Shown: piece after piece, positions 9,485-17,779 of the stretch
Position numbering within the stretch: position 1 is the first letter of the stretch
How the letters are laid out: each line of letters begins with the position of its first letter
DNA from: an uncultured Clostridia bacterium
GTDB taxonomy: Bacteria > Bacillota > Clostridia > Christensenellales > Aristaeellaceae
Assembly: GCA_946538975.1 (NCBI GenBank)
Contig: CAMNHF010000012.1
Coordinates: 1 to 37,155, forward strand
DNA: 37,155 nt
Direction: 5' to 3'
Position numbers and translations under genes: made by a program
The notes under the pieces: generated by a model
The model's input: the letters and a program-made list of their open reading frames with translations, nothing else
Told to the model about the DNA's origin: nothing
The model's database searches: none

Positions 9485-9513
9485 ATGATAGCACAATTCG
9501 CCGGAAAATGCAA
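9485..9513 (-). promoter_or_regulatory. Promoter of the tRNA-Thr gene
   Basis: Minus-strand -35 TTGCAT (9508-9513), 17-base spacer and -10 TATCAT (9485-9490), preceded by TGC as an extended -10. The tRNA 5' end is about 16 bases downstream of the -10 box. Confidence 0.75.
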
Positions 9514-9627
9514 GCCTTTTTTTCAAAAAGCTCTTTTTCTTATTTTACCATATTATACCATTCTGCGTCGCGGCCGGCAGCGGCCGGGCGGGGCGGCAGG
9601 AAAAGGCTTTTCTTTCCGGTGGGAACG

Positions 9628-9636
9628 TGCTATAAT
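9628..9636 (+). promoter_or_regulatory. Extended -10 promoter of the alr operon
   Basis: TGC-TATAAT is a perfect extended -10. The -35 region at the 17-base position (TTTTCT) is a poor match, which is typical of extended -10 promoters. The alr start codon is 32 bases downstream of the -10 box. Confidence 0.6.
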
Positions 9637-9667
9637 GCAGGCAGTACACGCGAAGGGGGCCTGCGGG

Positions 9668-10777
9668 ATGCTGCGGCAGCAGAGGCGGGTGGTCGATCTG
9701 GACGCGCTGCGCGGCAATGTGCGCGAGATCCGGCGGCATGTGCCGGACAGCGCGAAGCTGATGGCCGTGGTGAAGGCCGACGCCTATGGCCACGGTGCGC
9801 TGCCGGTGGCGCGGGCGGCATTGGAGGCCGGCGCGGACTGGCTGGCCGTCGCCCTGGTGGAGGAAGGGCTGGCCCTGCGCGAGGGCGGCATCACGGCGCC
9901 GATCCTGATGCTGGGGCTTTGCGGCGCGGCGGAGCTGGCGGCCGGCGTGGCGGGCGGCATCACCCTGAGCGTCTGCGCGCCGGAGACGATCCGGGCGCTG
10001 GAGCTGATTGCGGAGCGCAGCGGGCGGACAGCCCTGTGCCATCTCGCGGTGGACACCGGCATGGGCCGCATCGGCGTGCGCACAGCGGCGGAGACGCAGG
10101 CTGTGCTGGACGCGCTGGCCGCCTGTCCGCGGGTGCGGCTGACGGGCGCGTTCACGCATTTCGCGGCGGCGGACGAGGAGGATCTGGCCTTCACGGAGGC
10201 CCAGCTGCGGCGCTTCGCGGAGCTGACGGCCCCGCTGCCGGCGGGCGTCATGCGGCACTGCGCGAATTCCGCGGCGATTCACCGGCTGATGCCGGGCGCG
10301 GCCTTCGACATGGTGCGCATGGGCATCTCCCTCTATGGCTGTCCGCCGGTGGCGAGCGACTGGGCCCTGCGGGGCTGCATGCGCTGGGAGGCCCCGGTGA
10401 CCTGGGTCAAGGAGATCAGCGCCGGGGACACTGTGGGCTACGGGTGCGCCTTCCGCGCGGAGAGGCCGATGCGGGTGGCGACGATTGCCTGCGGCTATGG
10501 CGACGGCTACCACCGGGCGGCGTCCGGCCGTGCGGAGGTGCTGCTGCACGGACGGCGGGCGCGGGTGCTGGGCCGGATCTGCATGGATCAGATGATGGCG
10601 GACGTGACGGACATCCCCGGCGCCGCACCGGGCGACACGGCGGTGCTTTTGGGCGAGGATGGCGGAGAGCGCATCACGGCGGACGAGCTGGCCGGATGGA
10701 GCGGCACGATTTCCTATGAAATTCTGCTGGCCGCGACCTGCCGCGTGCCCTGTGTCTGGCAGGGGGAGCGGCCGTGA
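9668..10777 (+). CDS. alr: Alanine racemase
   Basis: A 369-residue fold-type III PLP enzyme that interconverts L- and D-alanine for peptidoglycan precursors in the cytoplasm. The PLP lysine is Lys36 in VVKADAYGHG, and the catalytic tyrosine on the other face is Tyr258 in DTVGYG. HLAVDTGMGRIG, HCANSAA and GRICMDQMMADVT are further family signatures. The length fits the family (about 360-390). The ATG at 9668 is chosen because GAAGGGGG lies 8 bases before it; the frame is open far upstream, but earlier starts would overlap the promoter. The gene opens an operon: its stop overlaps the GTG of fthC by four bases. Confidence 0.95.
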   Translation: MLRQQRRVVDLDALRGNVREIRRHVPDSAKLMAVVKADAYGHGALPVARAALEAGADWLAVALVEEGLALREGGITAPILMLGLCGAAELAAGVAGGITLSVCAPETIRALELIAERSGRTALCHLAVDTGMGRIGVRTAAETQAVLDALAACPRVRLTGAFTHFAAADEEDLAFTEAQLRRFAELTAPLPAGVMRHCANSAAIHRLMPGAAFDMVRMGISLYGCPPVASDWALRGCMRWEAPVTWVKEISAGDTVGYGCAFRAERPMRVATIACGYGDGYHRAASGRAEVLLHGRRARVLGRICMDQMMADVTDIPGAAPGDTAVLLGEDGGERITADELAGWSGTISYEILLAATCRVPCVWQGERP

Positions 10778-11358
10778 GCGGGCCGGACAGCCTGCGGGCG
10801 CGCAAGCAGCAGCTGCGGCGCCTTGTGCGGGCGCGGCGGCCGGACGAGGCGGCCTGCGCGGCGGAGAGCCGTGCGCTGTGCGAGGGGCTGCTGCGGATGG
10901 AGATATGGCAGGCGGCACGCACGGTGGCGGCCTACATGCCCCTGCCGCACGAGGCGGATGTGCGGCCGCTGCTGATGGCGGCGCTGCGGGAGGGGAAGAC
11001 CCTGCTGCTGCCGCGGGTGGCGGAGGGCCGGATGGCGTTCCTCCGGGTGGAGGAGCTGTCCGCGCTGCAGAAGGATGACTATGGCATACTGACGCCTCCG
11101 AAGGGCACGGATGCGCTGAGTCCGGAGGAGATTGACCTGATGCTGGTGCCGGTGGAGGCGCTGGATGGCCGGCTGCGGCGGCTGGGCAAGGGCGGCGGCT
11201 GGTACGACCGCGTGCTGGCGGCGGGGCGGCCCTGCCGGGCGGCGGGCGTGCTGCTGCGGCATCAGTGGGTGCGCGAGGTGCCCTGCGGCGCCTGGGATCA
11301 GCGCCTGGACGCGGCGGTGGACGCCGACGGCCTGCATCTGCCGGAGCCCACGGCATAA
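10774..11358 (+). CDS. fthC: 5-formyltetrahydrofolate cyclo-ligase
   Basis: A 194-residue enzyme of the 5-FTHF cyclo-ligase family, which uses ATP to convert 5-formyl-THF to 5,10-methenyl-THF in folate one-carbon metabolism. Seen are the N-terminal basic helix LRARKQQLRR, the substrate strand VAAYMPLPHEADVRPL, and the family signature RLGKGGGWYDR at about residues 134-144, close to the usual RLGxGGGYYDR. The start is GTG at 10774, inside the alr stop, which implies translational coupling. Family length is about 180-200. It sits in a housekeeping operon with alr, rsmD and coaD. Confidence 0.93.
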   Translation: MSGPDSLRARKQQLRRLVRARRPDEAACAAESRALCEGLLRMEIWQAARTVAAYMPLPHEADVRPLLMAALREGKTLLLPRVAEGRMAFLRVEELSALQKDDYGILTPPKGTDALSPEEIDLMLVPVEALDGRLRRLGKGGGWYDRVLAAGRPCRAAGVLLRHQWVREVPCGAWDQRLDAAVDADGLHLPEPTA

Positions 11359-11389
11359 ATCGGAATCACACGGAAAAGAGGGAAAGACA

Positions 11390-12205
11390 TTGCAGAAACA
11401 GCGGAAATCATCCAAGCCGGCGAAGCCCGTGCGGGTGCCCTATCTGACCGGCAGCGTGTACGATTCGGAGACGCCGAAATCGGCCCTGCTGATGTTCGCC
11501 GGGCTGTGCGGCGTCGGGCTGGGCTTCCTGCTGCTGGGCATCACGCTGTCCTTTGACAACGTGCCGCTGCGGATCGCGCTGAACATCCTGCTGCTGGGCA
11601 TGGAGTACCTGCTGTTCTATTACAGCGGCATCTCCCGCGGCGCCATCGCGGTGAATCAGGGCGAGATCATGTACCGCCGGCAGGAAACCGAGCGGGAGAT
11701 CAGCCCGTCGGAGCGCAGCCGCTGCTATCATCCGCTCAAGGGCTATCTGATCGGCCTCATCGGCACGGCGCCGCTGCTGCTGTGCGCGATCGTGCTGGCC
11801 CTGACGGCGCATCGGCAGGCCTACGCGATCGGGCCGCTGCCCTCCTGGATGAACGCCTTCGGCACGCGGGACGACATCGGGCCGGCGCTGGCGGTCTACG
11901 CGTCCCCGCAGCCCTACACGCTGACGGACTTTGTCAGGCTGGTCGTGCGGCTGGCGCTGATGCCCTTTGTCAACATGGTCGGCAGCGAGAATGCCGATCT
12001 GCTCTTGGTGCTCGAGCGGGTGAGTCCGCTGCTGCTGCTCCTGCCCGCCGCGGCCTACGGCTTCGGCTACACCCGTGGCACCGCGGTGCGCACGCAGGTG
12101 CACACGGACATTGCCCAGAACAAGAAAAAGCGGGCGAAGAAGGCGCGCCGGGAGCAGCGCCGCCGCCAGACCCCGCAGCGCCGCGGCCCGGAGGCGCTGA
12201 ACTGA
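11390..12205 (+). CDS. Conserved-looking integral membrane protein, function unknown
   Basis: A 271-residue protein from a TTG at 11390 with a modest GAGGG site 8 bases ahead; no better start is seen between the fthC stop and the first membrane segment. It has a basic N-terminus (KQRKSSKPAKP) and four or five hydrophobic helices at roughly residues 30-55, 60-82, 120-143, 178-195 and 208-230. A soluble loop after helix 3 contains SWMNAFGTRDDIG. The tail is very basic (KKKRAKKARREQRRRQ), which fits a cytoplasmic end contacting nucleic acid or phospholipid. I do not recognise the family. Only one base separates its stop from the rsmD ATG, so it is translated with the operon. Confidence 0.75.
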   Translation: MQKQRKSSKPAKPVRVPYLTGSVYDSETPKSALLMFAGLCGVGLGFLLLGITLSFDNVPLRIALNILLLGMEYLLFYYSGISRGAIAVNQGEIMYRRQETEREISPSERSRCYHPLKGYLIGLIGTAPLLLCAIVLALTAHRQAYAIGPLPSWMNAFGTRDDIGPALAVYASPQPYTLTDFVRLVVRLALMPFVNMVGSENADLLLVLERVSPLLLLLPAAAYGFGYTRGTAVRTQVHTDIAQNKKKRAKKARREQRRRQTPQRRGPEALN

Positions 12206-12206
12206 C

Positions 12207-12764
12207 ATGCGGATCATCGCGGGCACGGCCCGCTCCAGGACGATCGAGGCGCCCCGGGGCCGGGACACAAGGCCCACCCTCGACCGGGTGCGGGAGAACC
12301 TGTTCAACATCCTGCGCGGCGACGTGCCGGACAGCCGCGTGCTGGACCTGTTCAGCGGCAGCGGCGCGCTGGCCCTGGAGGCGCTGAGCCGCGGGGCGCG
12401 GCGGGCGGTGCTGGTGGACTGCGACCGGCAGGCCCACGAGGTGGAGGTGCGCAACGTCCGCGCCCTGGGCTTCGAGGCGCAGGCGGAGGTGCTCCGCTGC
12501 GACTGGCGCGACGCCCTGCGCCGGCTGACGGCCGCGGGGGAGCGCTTCGAGCTGTTCTTTCTGGATCCGCCCTACGCGATGCATGACCTGACGGCGGTGA
12601 CCGCGCAGCTGCTGGAGCTGGCCGCGCCGGACTGCCTGCTGGTGACGGAGCATCAGGCGGGGCATCCCTATCTGGTGGCGGAGGGCTGGACGCAGACGGA
12701 CAGCCGCCGCTACGGCTATGCCGGCATCACAATGTACCGCCTGAAGGAGGACAATGCCCCATGA
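12207..12764 (+). CDS. rsmD: 16S rRNA (guanine(966)-N2)-methyltransferase RsmD
   Basis: A 185-residue SAM-dependent methyltransferase that modifies G966 (E. coli numbering) of 16S rRNA during small-subunit assembly. The start MRIIAGTARSRTIEAP and the TRPTLDRVRENLFNIL block are diagnostic of RsmD. SAM-binding motif I is LDLFSGSGALALEALSRGA at about residues 46-64, and the N-methyltransferase motif IV is DPPY at residues 120-123. Its stop overlaps the coaD ATG by four bases (ATGA). The rsmD-coaD pairing is a common arrangement in Bacillota, which adds support. Confidence 0.96.
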   Translation: MRIIAGTARSRTIEAPRGRDTRPTLDRVRENLFNILRGDVPDSRVLDLFSGSGALALEALSRGARRAVLVDCDRQAHEVEVRNVRALGFEAQAEVLRCDWRDALRRLTAAGERFELFFLDPPYAMHDLTAVTAQLLELAAPDCLLVTEHQAGHPYLVAEGWTQTDSRRYGYAGITMYRLKEDNAP

Positions 12765-13249
12765 ACCCCCGCGTGTGCATCTATCCGGGCAGCTTTGATC
12801 CCATCACCGTGGGACATATGGACATCATCGAGCGGGCTGCCCGCCTCTATGAGCGGGTGATCGTGGCCGTGCTGCACAATCCGAACAAGACCAGCGCCTT
12901 CTCCACGGCGGAAAAGCTGGACATGATCCGCCGCTGCTGCGCGCATCTGCCGCAGGTGACGGCGGAGAGCTTCGACGGGCTGACGGTGGATTTCGCGGTC
13001 AGCCGGGAGGCGGGCGTGCTGATCCGCGGCCTGCGCGCGATGGTCGACTTTGAGGGCGAGCGCACGCTGGCCCAGCTCAACAGCAGCATCTGCCCTGCCG
13101 TGGAGACGGTGTTCCTGATGGGGCGGCCGGAGCACAGCGCAGTGTCTTCCTCCGCCGTGCGGGAGCTGGCCTCCTACGGGCGGCAGCTGGACGGCCTGGT
13201 GCCCGCGTGCATCGCGGACGAGGTGCTGCGGCATTTCCGGAAGGATTGA
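12761..13249 (+). CDS. coaD: Pantetheine-phosphate adenylyltransferase
   Basis: A 162-residue nucleotidyltransferase that transfers AMP from ATP to 4'-phosphopantetheine, the penultimate step of coenzyme A synthesis. The N-terminal GSFDPITVGH contains the T/HxGH nucleotidyl-transfer motif at residues 16-19. IRGLRAMVDFEGE is the family's phosphopantetheine/ATP-binding segment and VSSSAVRELA is the C-terminal ATP-loop motif. The length equals that of typical bacterial CoaD (about 160). It is translationally coupled to rsmD by an ATGA overlap and preceded by an AAGGAGG site within the end of rsmD. Confidence 0.97.
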   Translation: MNPRVCIYPGSFDPITVGHMDIIERAARLYERVIVAVLHNPNKTSAFSTAEKLDMIRRCCAHLPQVTAESFDGLTVDFAVSREAGVLIRGLRAMVDFEGERTLAQLNSSICPAVETVFLMGRPEHSAVSSSAVRELASYGRQLDGLVPACIADEVLRHFRKD

Positions 13250-13324
13250 TCCCGGCTGCGGCCGGTCAATGACGGCATTATCATCAAGTGTCAGAGAGAG
13301 AATGAAAAAAAGGAGGCCTTCCCC

Positions 13325-14008
13325 ATGACGAACGTACCCGAGAAGACCGATGTGCAGAAGCTCAAGAGCGCGGCGGTGCTGCTGCGGGATCTCTTCAGCA
13401 AGGGCGGCAAGAGCATGTTCCACCCCGACCGGATGACCGTGATCCGCCAGGAATTCCAGGACGCGCTGTCCATGCTGGAGAGCAGCCTGCCCCAGGCCGT
13501 GGAGCAGGCCAATGAGGTGCTGAACCACCGCGACGAGATCCTGACCGAGGCGCACCGCCAGATTGACGCGGACAAGGCGGCGGCGCAGAAGAAGATTGAC
13601 GAGGCGCAGGCCGAGGCGGACGCCCGCCTGCGGGAGACCCAGGCCAACCTGGAGCACGCCCGGACCGAGGCGGAGAATACCCGCCAGCAGGCGCAGGCGG
13701 CGGCCGAGGCGGCCCGTCAGCGCGCCCAGGCCGATGCGAACCAGATCGTCGGCAGCGCGAACCAGCAGGCCAACGCGATCATCGCCAACGCCCAGGAGGA
13801 GGCCCGCGCCCTGGTCAGCCAGGAGACCGTGCTGCAGCGCGCCACCGCCGAGGCGAACGAGCTGCGCGAGACCACGCAGAACGCCGTCTTCCGCATGCAG
13901 CAGGAGGCCCACACCGAGGTGGACACCATGCTGTCCGACGCGGAGAGCTACCTGAGCGGCATCATGCAGCAGATTCGCCAGAGCCGCGAGCAGCTGCAGA
14001 AACGGTAA
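13325..14008 (+). CDS. Coiled-coil protein (DivIVA-like / V-type ATPase subunit H-like), role unknown
   Basis: A 227-residue acidic, alanine/glutamine-rich protein without membrane segments or signal peptide. Residues 1-45 form a short globular or helical head (MTNVPEKTDVQKLKSAAVLL) and residues 50-225 are an almost unbroken heptad-type helix rich in A, E, Q and R. It is the kind of protein often annotated as 'ATPase' or DivIVA-like next to coaD in clostridia. A role in cell-division or wall-synthesis scaffolding is only inferred. AAAAAAAGGAGG gives a very strong ribosome binding site. It lies 75 bases after coaD, with a possible weak promoter (TATCAT at 13279) in between, and ends at the terminator 14128-14170. 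Confidence 0.8.
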   Translation: MTNVPEKTDVQKLKSAAVLLRDLFSKGGKSMFHPDRMTVIRQEFQDALSMLESSLPQAVEQANEVLNHRDEILTEAHRQIDADKAAAQKKIDEAQAEADARLRETQANLEHARTEAENTRQQAQAAAEAARQRAQADANQIVGSANQQANAIIANAQEEARALVSQETVLQRATAEANELRETTQNAVFRMQQEAHTEVDTMLSDAESYLSGIMQQIRQSREQLQKR

Positions 14009-14127
14009 AAAAGCCGAAATCGCTGCATAAAATTCATATTCAATTCACGATTCCGCGGCACAATGAGACCGTGCCCGGAGGAGCCCACCATCTGAAAGGC
14101 ACAACCTCCCTATCCTCCATACAGGCG

Positions 14128-14170
14128 GAGCCGCCCGCAGTCTGACTGCGAGCGGCTCTTGCCTTTTGTT
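14128..14170 (+). terminator. Terminator after the coiled-coil gene
   Basis: GAGCCGC-C-CGCAGT pairs with ACTGCG-A-GCGGCTC around a CTG loop, giving 13 pairs with one mismatch. It is followed by a T-rich tract (TTGCCTTTTGTTT). The 100 bases before it hold only a 10-codon frame and no recognisable gene. Confidence 0.7.
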
Positions 14171-14185
14171 TAATTTGGGGGAAGC

Positions 14186-15703
14186 TCATTCAACCAGGGC
14201 GCGGTTCAGCAGGAAGCTGCCCTGCCAGAAGATCTGCCCGCCGAGGGAGGCGCGGGTGTCGCCGTAGAAGAAGAAGCGCACCTCGCGCACCTGCAGGGCC
14301 TCGCACAGGGTGGTCACCAGGCTGTAGCACAGCAGCTGCTCGTCCACGAGATTCTGGCTGGCGAGGCTGGCGAAGCGGGGCGACAGATTGACCAGCAGCA
14401 CGCCGTCCGTCACCGTGAGCCCGAGCAGATCGGTGCCGTCCAGGCCCGCCGGCAGCACGCCGGTGATGCCCTCGCGGCGCTCCGCGGCGGTGGGGCCGGC
14501 GATCAGCAGCTCCATCAGGACGGCGGGACTGCGCTCCGCTCCGGCGGGCACGGCCCTGCGCACCGGGCAGAGGCGGCCGTTCCGGGCGAGGTACACCGTG
14601 GCCCAGCCCTTCCAGTAATCCGCGAACTGCCGCCGCCGCTGCATGCCGCTGTCAAACACCAGGCGATTCAGATCCGCGGCCTGCACGCCGCCGATCAGCG
14701 TTCCGCCTTCCATGAGGCGCACGGCGGTGAGCTGCGGAATGAAGGTGGTCATCGTCTGCGTGAGGCTGGCATAGAAGCTGGCCGTGTCGATCTGCGCCAG
14801 GGCGAGGCGGTCGGAGAGGGTACTGTTGAAGGAGATGGTCAGCATTCGGCCGCCCTCGGCCAGCTGGCTGACAGCCGGCGGCTCGGCCAGCATCGCGCTG
14901 AGATCCGGCATCGCGCAGGCGCCCTCCGCGCTGCGGGCCCCGGCGGAGAGCGCGTCCAGCAAGCCGGCGGCCAGGATCTCGGGGGACTGCCCGGGGAAGG
15001 ACAGGCTGCGCACCTCGCAGGTGAGGCCCGCCTCCTGCGCCAGCGGGAAGTACAGCGCCGCGGCGGCGGTCAGCGGCATCGAGGCGGCGGAGGCGCCCAG
15101 CGGCGTCATCCGCGCCTCCATCTGTTCCCACAGAAGCGGCAGCTCCTCGCCGGGCCGCGCGGACACGGCGCCGGCCGGCAGATTGCCCGCCAGGTCGTAG
15201 CCGACGGGCTGCGAGGCCACCAGCAGATTCACATAGCGGATGCCGCAGGCGGCCTCCAGCGTCGCGGCCAGGGCCAGGGCGGCGGTGTAGAGGGCATCCG
15301 GCTCCAGCTCCAGGGCGGAGGCGGCCAGATCTACCGTGCAGACCTGCCCGTCGGTCACCACCGGCCAGCGGCCGTAGAGCTGCAGGGACACGGTGCCGCC
15401 CAGGGCGAGGGTGGTGCCGTCGGGGCGGGCGTTCAGCAGGGCCTGGACGATCTGCCGGGTGCTGTCCTGCCCCCGGCGCAGCGTCATCTCCTCATAGCGG
15501 ACAATCAGCCGCTGGCCGTCCCGCGAGGGCAGGTACAGCGGCACCTGCGCGGTGACCGGCATGTCCTCCAGGGCGGTGGGCGCGGCGTAAGGCGAGGCCG
15601 GCTCCGGCAGCGTGGGCGCAGGCGCGGAGACCGTCCGCTCCGGAGACGCGCAGCCGCTCAGCAGCAGTGAAAGAATTAGCAGCAGGGGCAGCACCTTGCG
15701 CAT
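14186..15703 (-). CDS. Lipoprotein with two GerMN domains
   Basis: A 505-residue protein starting at the ATG at 15703 behind a perfect AAGGAGGT; the longer open frame upstream is ignored because it lacks a site and would bury the signal. The N-terminus MRKVLPLLLILSLLLSGC ends in a lipobox (LSGC), so the mature protein should be lipid-anchored outside the membrane. Two GerMN (PF10646) modules can be seen, at about residues 75-190 and 365-490, the second ending in VREVRFFFYGDTRASLGG. GerMN occurs in the spore protein GerM and the LpqB-type lipoproteins and is thought to act at the cell wall. It follows the ATP-grasp gene by 76 bases, behind a hairpin, so it may share that transcript in part. 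Confidence 0.85.
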   Translation of the reverse strand: MRKVLPLLLILSLLLSGCASPERTVSAPAPTLPEPASPYAAPTALEDMPVTAQVPLYLPSRDGQRLIVRYEEMTLRRGQDSTRQIVQALLNARPDGTTLALGGTVSLQLYGRWPVVTDGQVCTVDLAASALELEPDALYTAALALAATLEAACGIRYVNLLVASQPVGYDLAGNLPAGAVSARPGEELPLLWEQMEARMTPLGASAASMPLTAAAALYFPLAQEAGLTCEVRSLSFPGQSPEILAAGLLDALSAGARSAEGACAMPDLSAMLAEPPAVSQLAEGGRMLTISFNSTLSDRLALAQIDTASFYASLTQTMTTFIPQLTAVRLMEGGTLIGGVQAADLNRLVFDSGMQRRRQFADYWKGWATVYLARNGRLCPVRRAVPAGAERSPAVLMELLIAGPTAAERREGITGVLPAGLDGTDLLGLTVTDGVLLVNLSPRFASLASQNLVDEQLLCYSLVTTLCEALQVREVRFFFYGDTRASLGGQIFWQGSFLLNRALVE

Positions 15704-15730
15704 CCACGCACCTCCTTTCCACAGTGTGAC

Positions 15731-15760
15731 GAAAGCAGGGAGCGGCTCGCCGCCCCCTGC
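15731..15760 (-). terminator. Hairpin between the ATP-grasp and GerMN genes
   Basis: On the minus strand GCAGGGGGCGG pairs with CCGCTCCCTGC around the loop CGAG, then TTTCGT follows. The short T tract suggests partial termination. The hairpin is flanked by direct copies of ACAGTGT at 15721-15727 and 15761-15767. Confidence 0.45.
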
Positions 15761-15779
15761 ACAGTGTTTGCATCCCGGC

Positions 15780-16976
15780 TCATTCCCAGCAGCGCACCGC
15801 GTCCGCGTAGAAGGCGTCCAGCTCCTCCTGCGTGGGGAAGACCGCCACGAACATCTCGTTGCCCATGGCGTCCGCCAGCGCGTCCGGAATGCGCTCCCGC
15901 ATCCGCATCTGCGCGCTGTAGCGCTGGTCCAGCTCCTCATTGCTCAGCACGAAGGGCTTGCCGTCGCGGCGGCCCGCAAAGCCGCAGAAGTAGTGCTCCC
16001 CGCCGGTCTTGTCCGAATGGTCGAAGGCGATCATGTCGGCCCAGACCTTGTACACGTCGGTGCTGTTGGCGAAATTCATCATGTCGGGGGAGAAGCCGCC
16101 GCAGGGCCGCATGTTGACCTCCAGCGCGACCACGTCGCCCTTCTTGCCCATGGGCTGGTCGCAGGTCAGGCGGAAGAACTCGAAGTGCACAAAGCGGCTG
16201 CGCACGCCGAAGGCCTTCACCGTGGCCCGGCCTGCCGCCCGCACGTCCGGGGCCAGGTCGCGCACGATGTAGTACAGGGAGTTGTCCCCATTGTTCACAA
16301 TGTCCATGATGGAGTTGGGCGTCACGTTGCCGGTCTCAAAGATCGGCGTGCCGGTGGAATCGATGATCGCGTCGTAGCTGTTCACCTCGGCGGTGACAAA
16401 CTCCTCCATGATGAAGCGGATGCCGCTGCTGCCCCAGTCCTGCAGGAAGGCGCGCAGCTCGTCCTCATTGTCGAGCTTCCACGTGTGGGAGGCGCCCACG
16501 CCGTTGTCCGGCTTGACGATGACGGGGAAGTGCACCTCGCCGATGAAGGCCATGCAGCCGTCGTAGTCGTCCACGATGTGGTAGCGGGCGGTGCGGATGC
16601 CGGCCTGCCGGTAGAAGGGCTTCATGCCGCTCTTGAACTTGATGCGGGGCATGTCCTCCACCTGGAAGCCGCTGGTGATGTGGAAGTCGGTGCGCAGCAT
16701 GGCGTCCCGCTCCAGCCAGTATTCGTTGTTGCTCTCCAGCCAGTCGATGCGGCCGTATTTGCTGATGAAGAAGGCCACCGCGCGGTAGACCTCGTCATAG
16801 TTCTCCAGGGAGCCGACCTTGTAGTACTCCGCCAGGCTGGCGCGCAGTTCCGGCATCAGCTCGTCATAGGGCTGATCGCCGATGCCCAGCACCCGCAGGC
16901 CGTTGTCGGTCAGGTGGCGGCAGAATTTCCAGTAGTTGGTCGGGAAGTTCGGGGAAATGAAGATGAAGTTTTTCAT
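15780..16976 (-). CDS. ATP-grasp ligase (carboxylate-amine/thiol ligase type)
   Basis: A 398-residue protein starting at the ATG at 16976 (MKNFIFISPNFPTNYWKF), 10 bases after AAAGGAGA. The pre-ATP-grasp domain spans about residues 1-110. In the ATP-grasp domain, FPVIVKPDNGVGASHTWKL (about 150-168) holds the nucleotide-binding lysine and flexible loop, IMEEFVTAEVNSYDAI is the adenine-contact strand, and ALEVNMRPCGGFSPDMMNF contains the E-x-N metal ligands. Such enzymes activate a carboxylate as acyl-phosphate and join it to an amine or thiol. The substrate cannot be read. It is preceded by two esterase genes at 23 and 30 bases, so all three form one operon and probably one pathway. Confidence 0.88.
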   Translation of the reverse strand: MKNFIFISPNFPTNYWKFCRHLTDNGLRVLGIGDQPYDELMPELRASLAEYYKVGSLENYDEVYRAVAFFISKYGRIDWLESNNEYWLERDAMLRTDFHITSGFQVEDMPRIKFKSGMKPFYRQAGIRTARYHIVDDYDGCMAFIGEVHFPVIVKPDNGVGASHTWKLDNEDELRAFLQDWGSSGIRFIMEEFVTAEVNSYDAIIDSTGTPIFETGNVTPNSIMDIVNNGDNSLYYIVRDLAPDVRAAGRATVKAFGVRSRFVHFEFFRLTCDQPMGKKGDVVALEVNMRPCGGFSPDMMNFANSTDVYKVWADMIAFDHSDKTGGEHYFCGFAGRRDGKPFVLSNEELDQRYSAQMRMRERIPDALADAMGNEMFVAVFPTQEELDAFYADAVRCWE

Positions 16977-16999
16977 CGCTGTGCGGTCTCCTTTCTGCG

Positions 17000-17749
17000 T
17001 CAGTCCAGCAGATGGGGCACGTGATAGCTGACCTGCTTGTACCACCAGTCCCAGTCGTGCCTGCAGTCGTAACCCCAGACGTCCACCCAGACGCCGATCC
17101 CCTTCTCGGCGCAGATGTCGCGCACGCGGAAGGTGGTCTCCGGCACCTCCCAGGGGCCCTGGCCGACGACGATGATGCCGCGGCCGCTGTTGTAGCGCGC
17201 AATCCACGGATGATCCGCGGGCATGCCGGCCAGGTAGTCCACCGGGCTGTTGGCGTAGACCAGCTCGTCCATGTAGTCTCCGAAGCCGTAGGAGGCGGTG
17301 TAGATGCCGCTCAGGGCCAGCAGGCCGTCGAACAGGTCGGGCCGGCGGAAGAACAGGTTGGCCGCGTGGGTCGCGCCCAGGGAGCAGCCGAAGGCGATGA
17401 CGCCGGGATAGCCGTCCCAGCCGTTGCGGGCGTTGACGTCGCTGCGGATGAAGGGCACCAGCTCATCGGTGATGAACTGCATCCACTGCTCGTGCCGGCG
17501 GATGCGCCAGTAGGGATCGCCCTGGGCGCTCCAGGTCTCCTCGTCGATGGTGTCGATGGCGTAGACCATGCACCGGCCGCTGTCGATCCAGGGGGACCAG
17601 ACCTCGGCCATATGGTAATTCTCAAAGTCGAAGAAGCGGCCGTTCTGGCAGGGGATGAAGAGCACCGGCCGGCCCGCGTGCCCCCACACCTTCACTTCCA
17701 TGTCGCGCCCGAGGATGGGGCTGTATTCCTTGAAATACCTTGTCTCCAT
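17000..17749 (-). CDS. Esterase-family alpha/beta hydrolase
   Basis: A 249-residue cytoplasmic protein related to the putative-esterase family (PF00756-like). The N-terminus METRYFKEYSPILGRDMEVKVWG is followed by VLFIPCQNGRFFDFENY, a region seen in esterase proteins often encoded next to ATP-grasp enzymes. The nucleophile elbow is GCSLGA with Ser123, and His231 in CRHDWDWW is the probable catalytic base. The acid is likely Asp in the GVWVDVWG segment, but this is not certain. It is the middle gene of a three-gene minus-strand operon. The reaction (ester or thioester hydrolysis, or acyl transfer) is family inference. Confidence 0.85.
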   Translation of the reverse strand: METRYFKEYSPILGRDMEVKVWGHAGRPVLFIPCQNGRFFDFENYHMAEVWSPWIDSGRCMVYAIDTIDEETWSAQGDPYWRIRRHEQWMQFITDELVPFIRSDVNARNGWDGYPGVIAFGCSLGATHAANLFFRRPDLFDGLLALSGIYTASYGFGDYMDELVYANSPVDYLAGMPADHPWIARYNSGRGIIVVGQGPWEVPETTFRVRDICAEKGIGVWVDVWGYDCRHDWDWWYKQVSYHVPHLLD

Positions 17750-17779
17750 TCATTCGCCGCCTTTGCTCCGCCGCGGGCC

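Noticed and set aside
14009-14127. 10-codon frame behind GC-rich bases (MRPCPEEPTI)
   Set aside because: No ribosome binding site before its ATG and no conserved feature; treated as intergenic.
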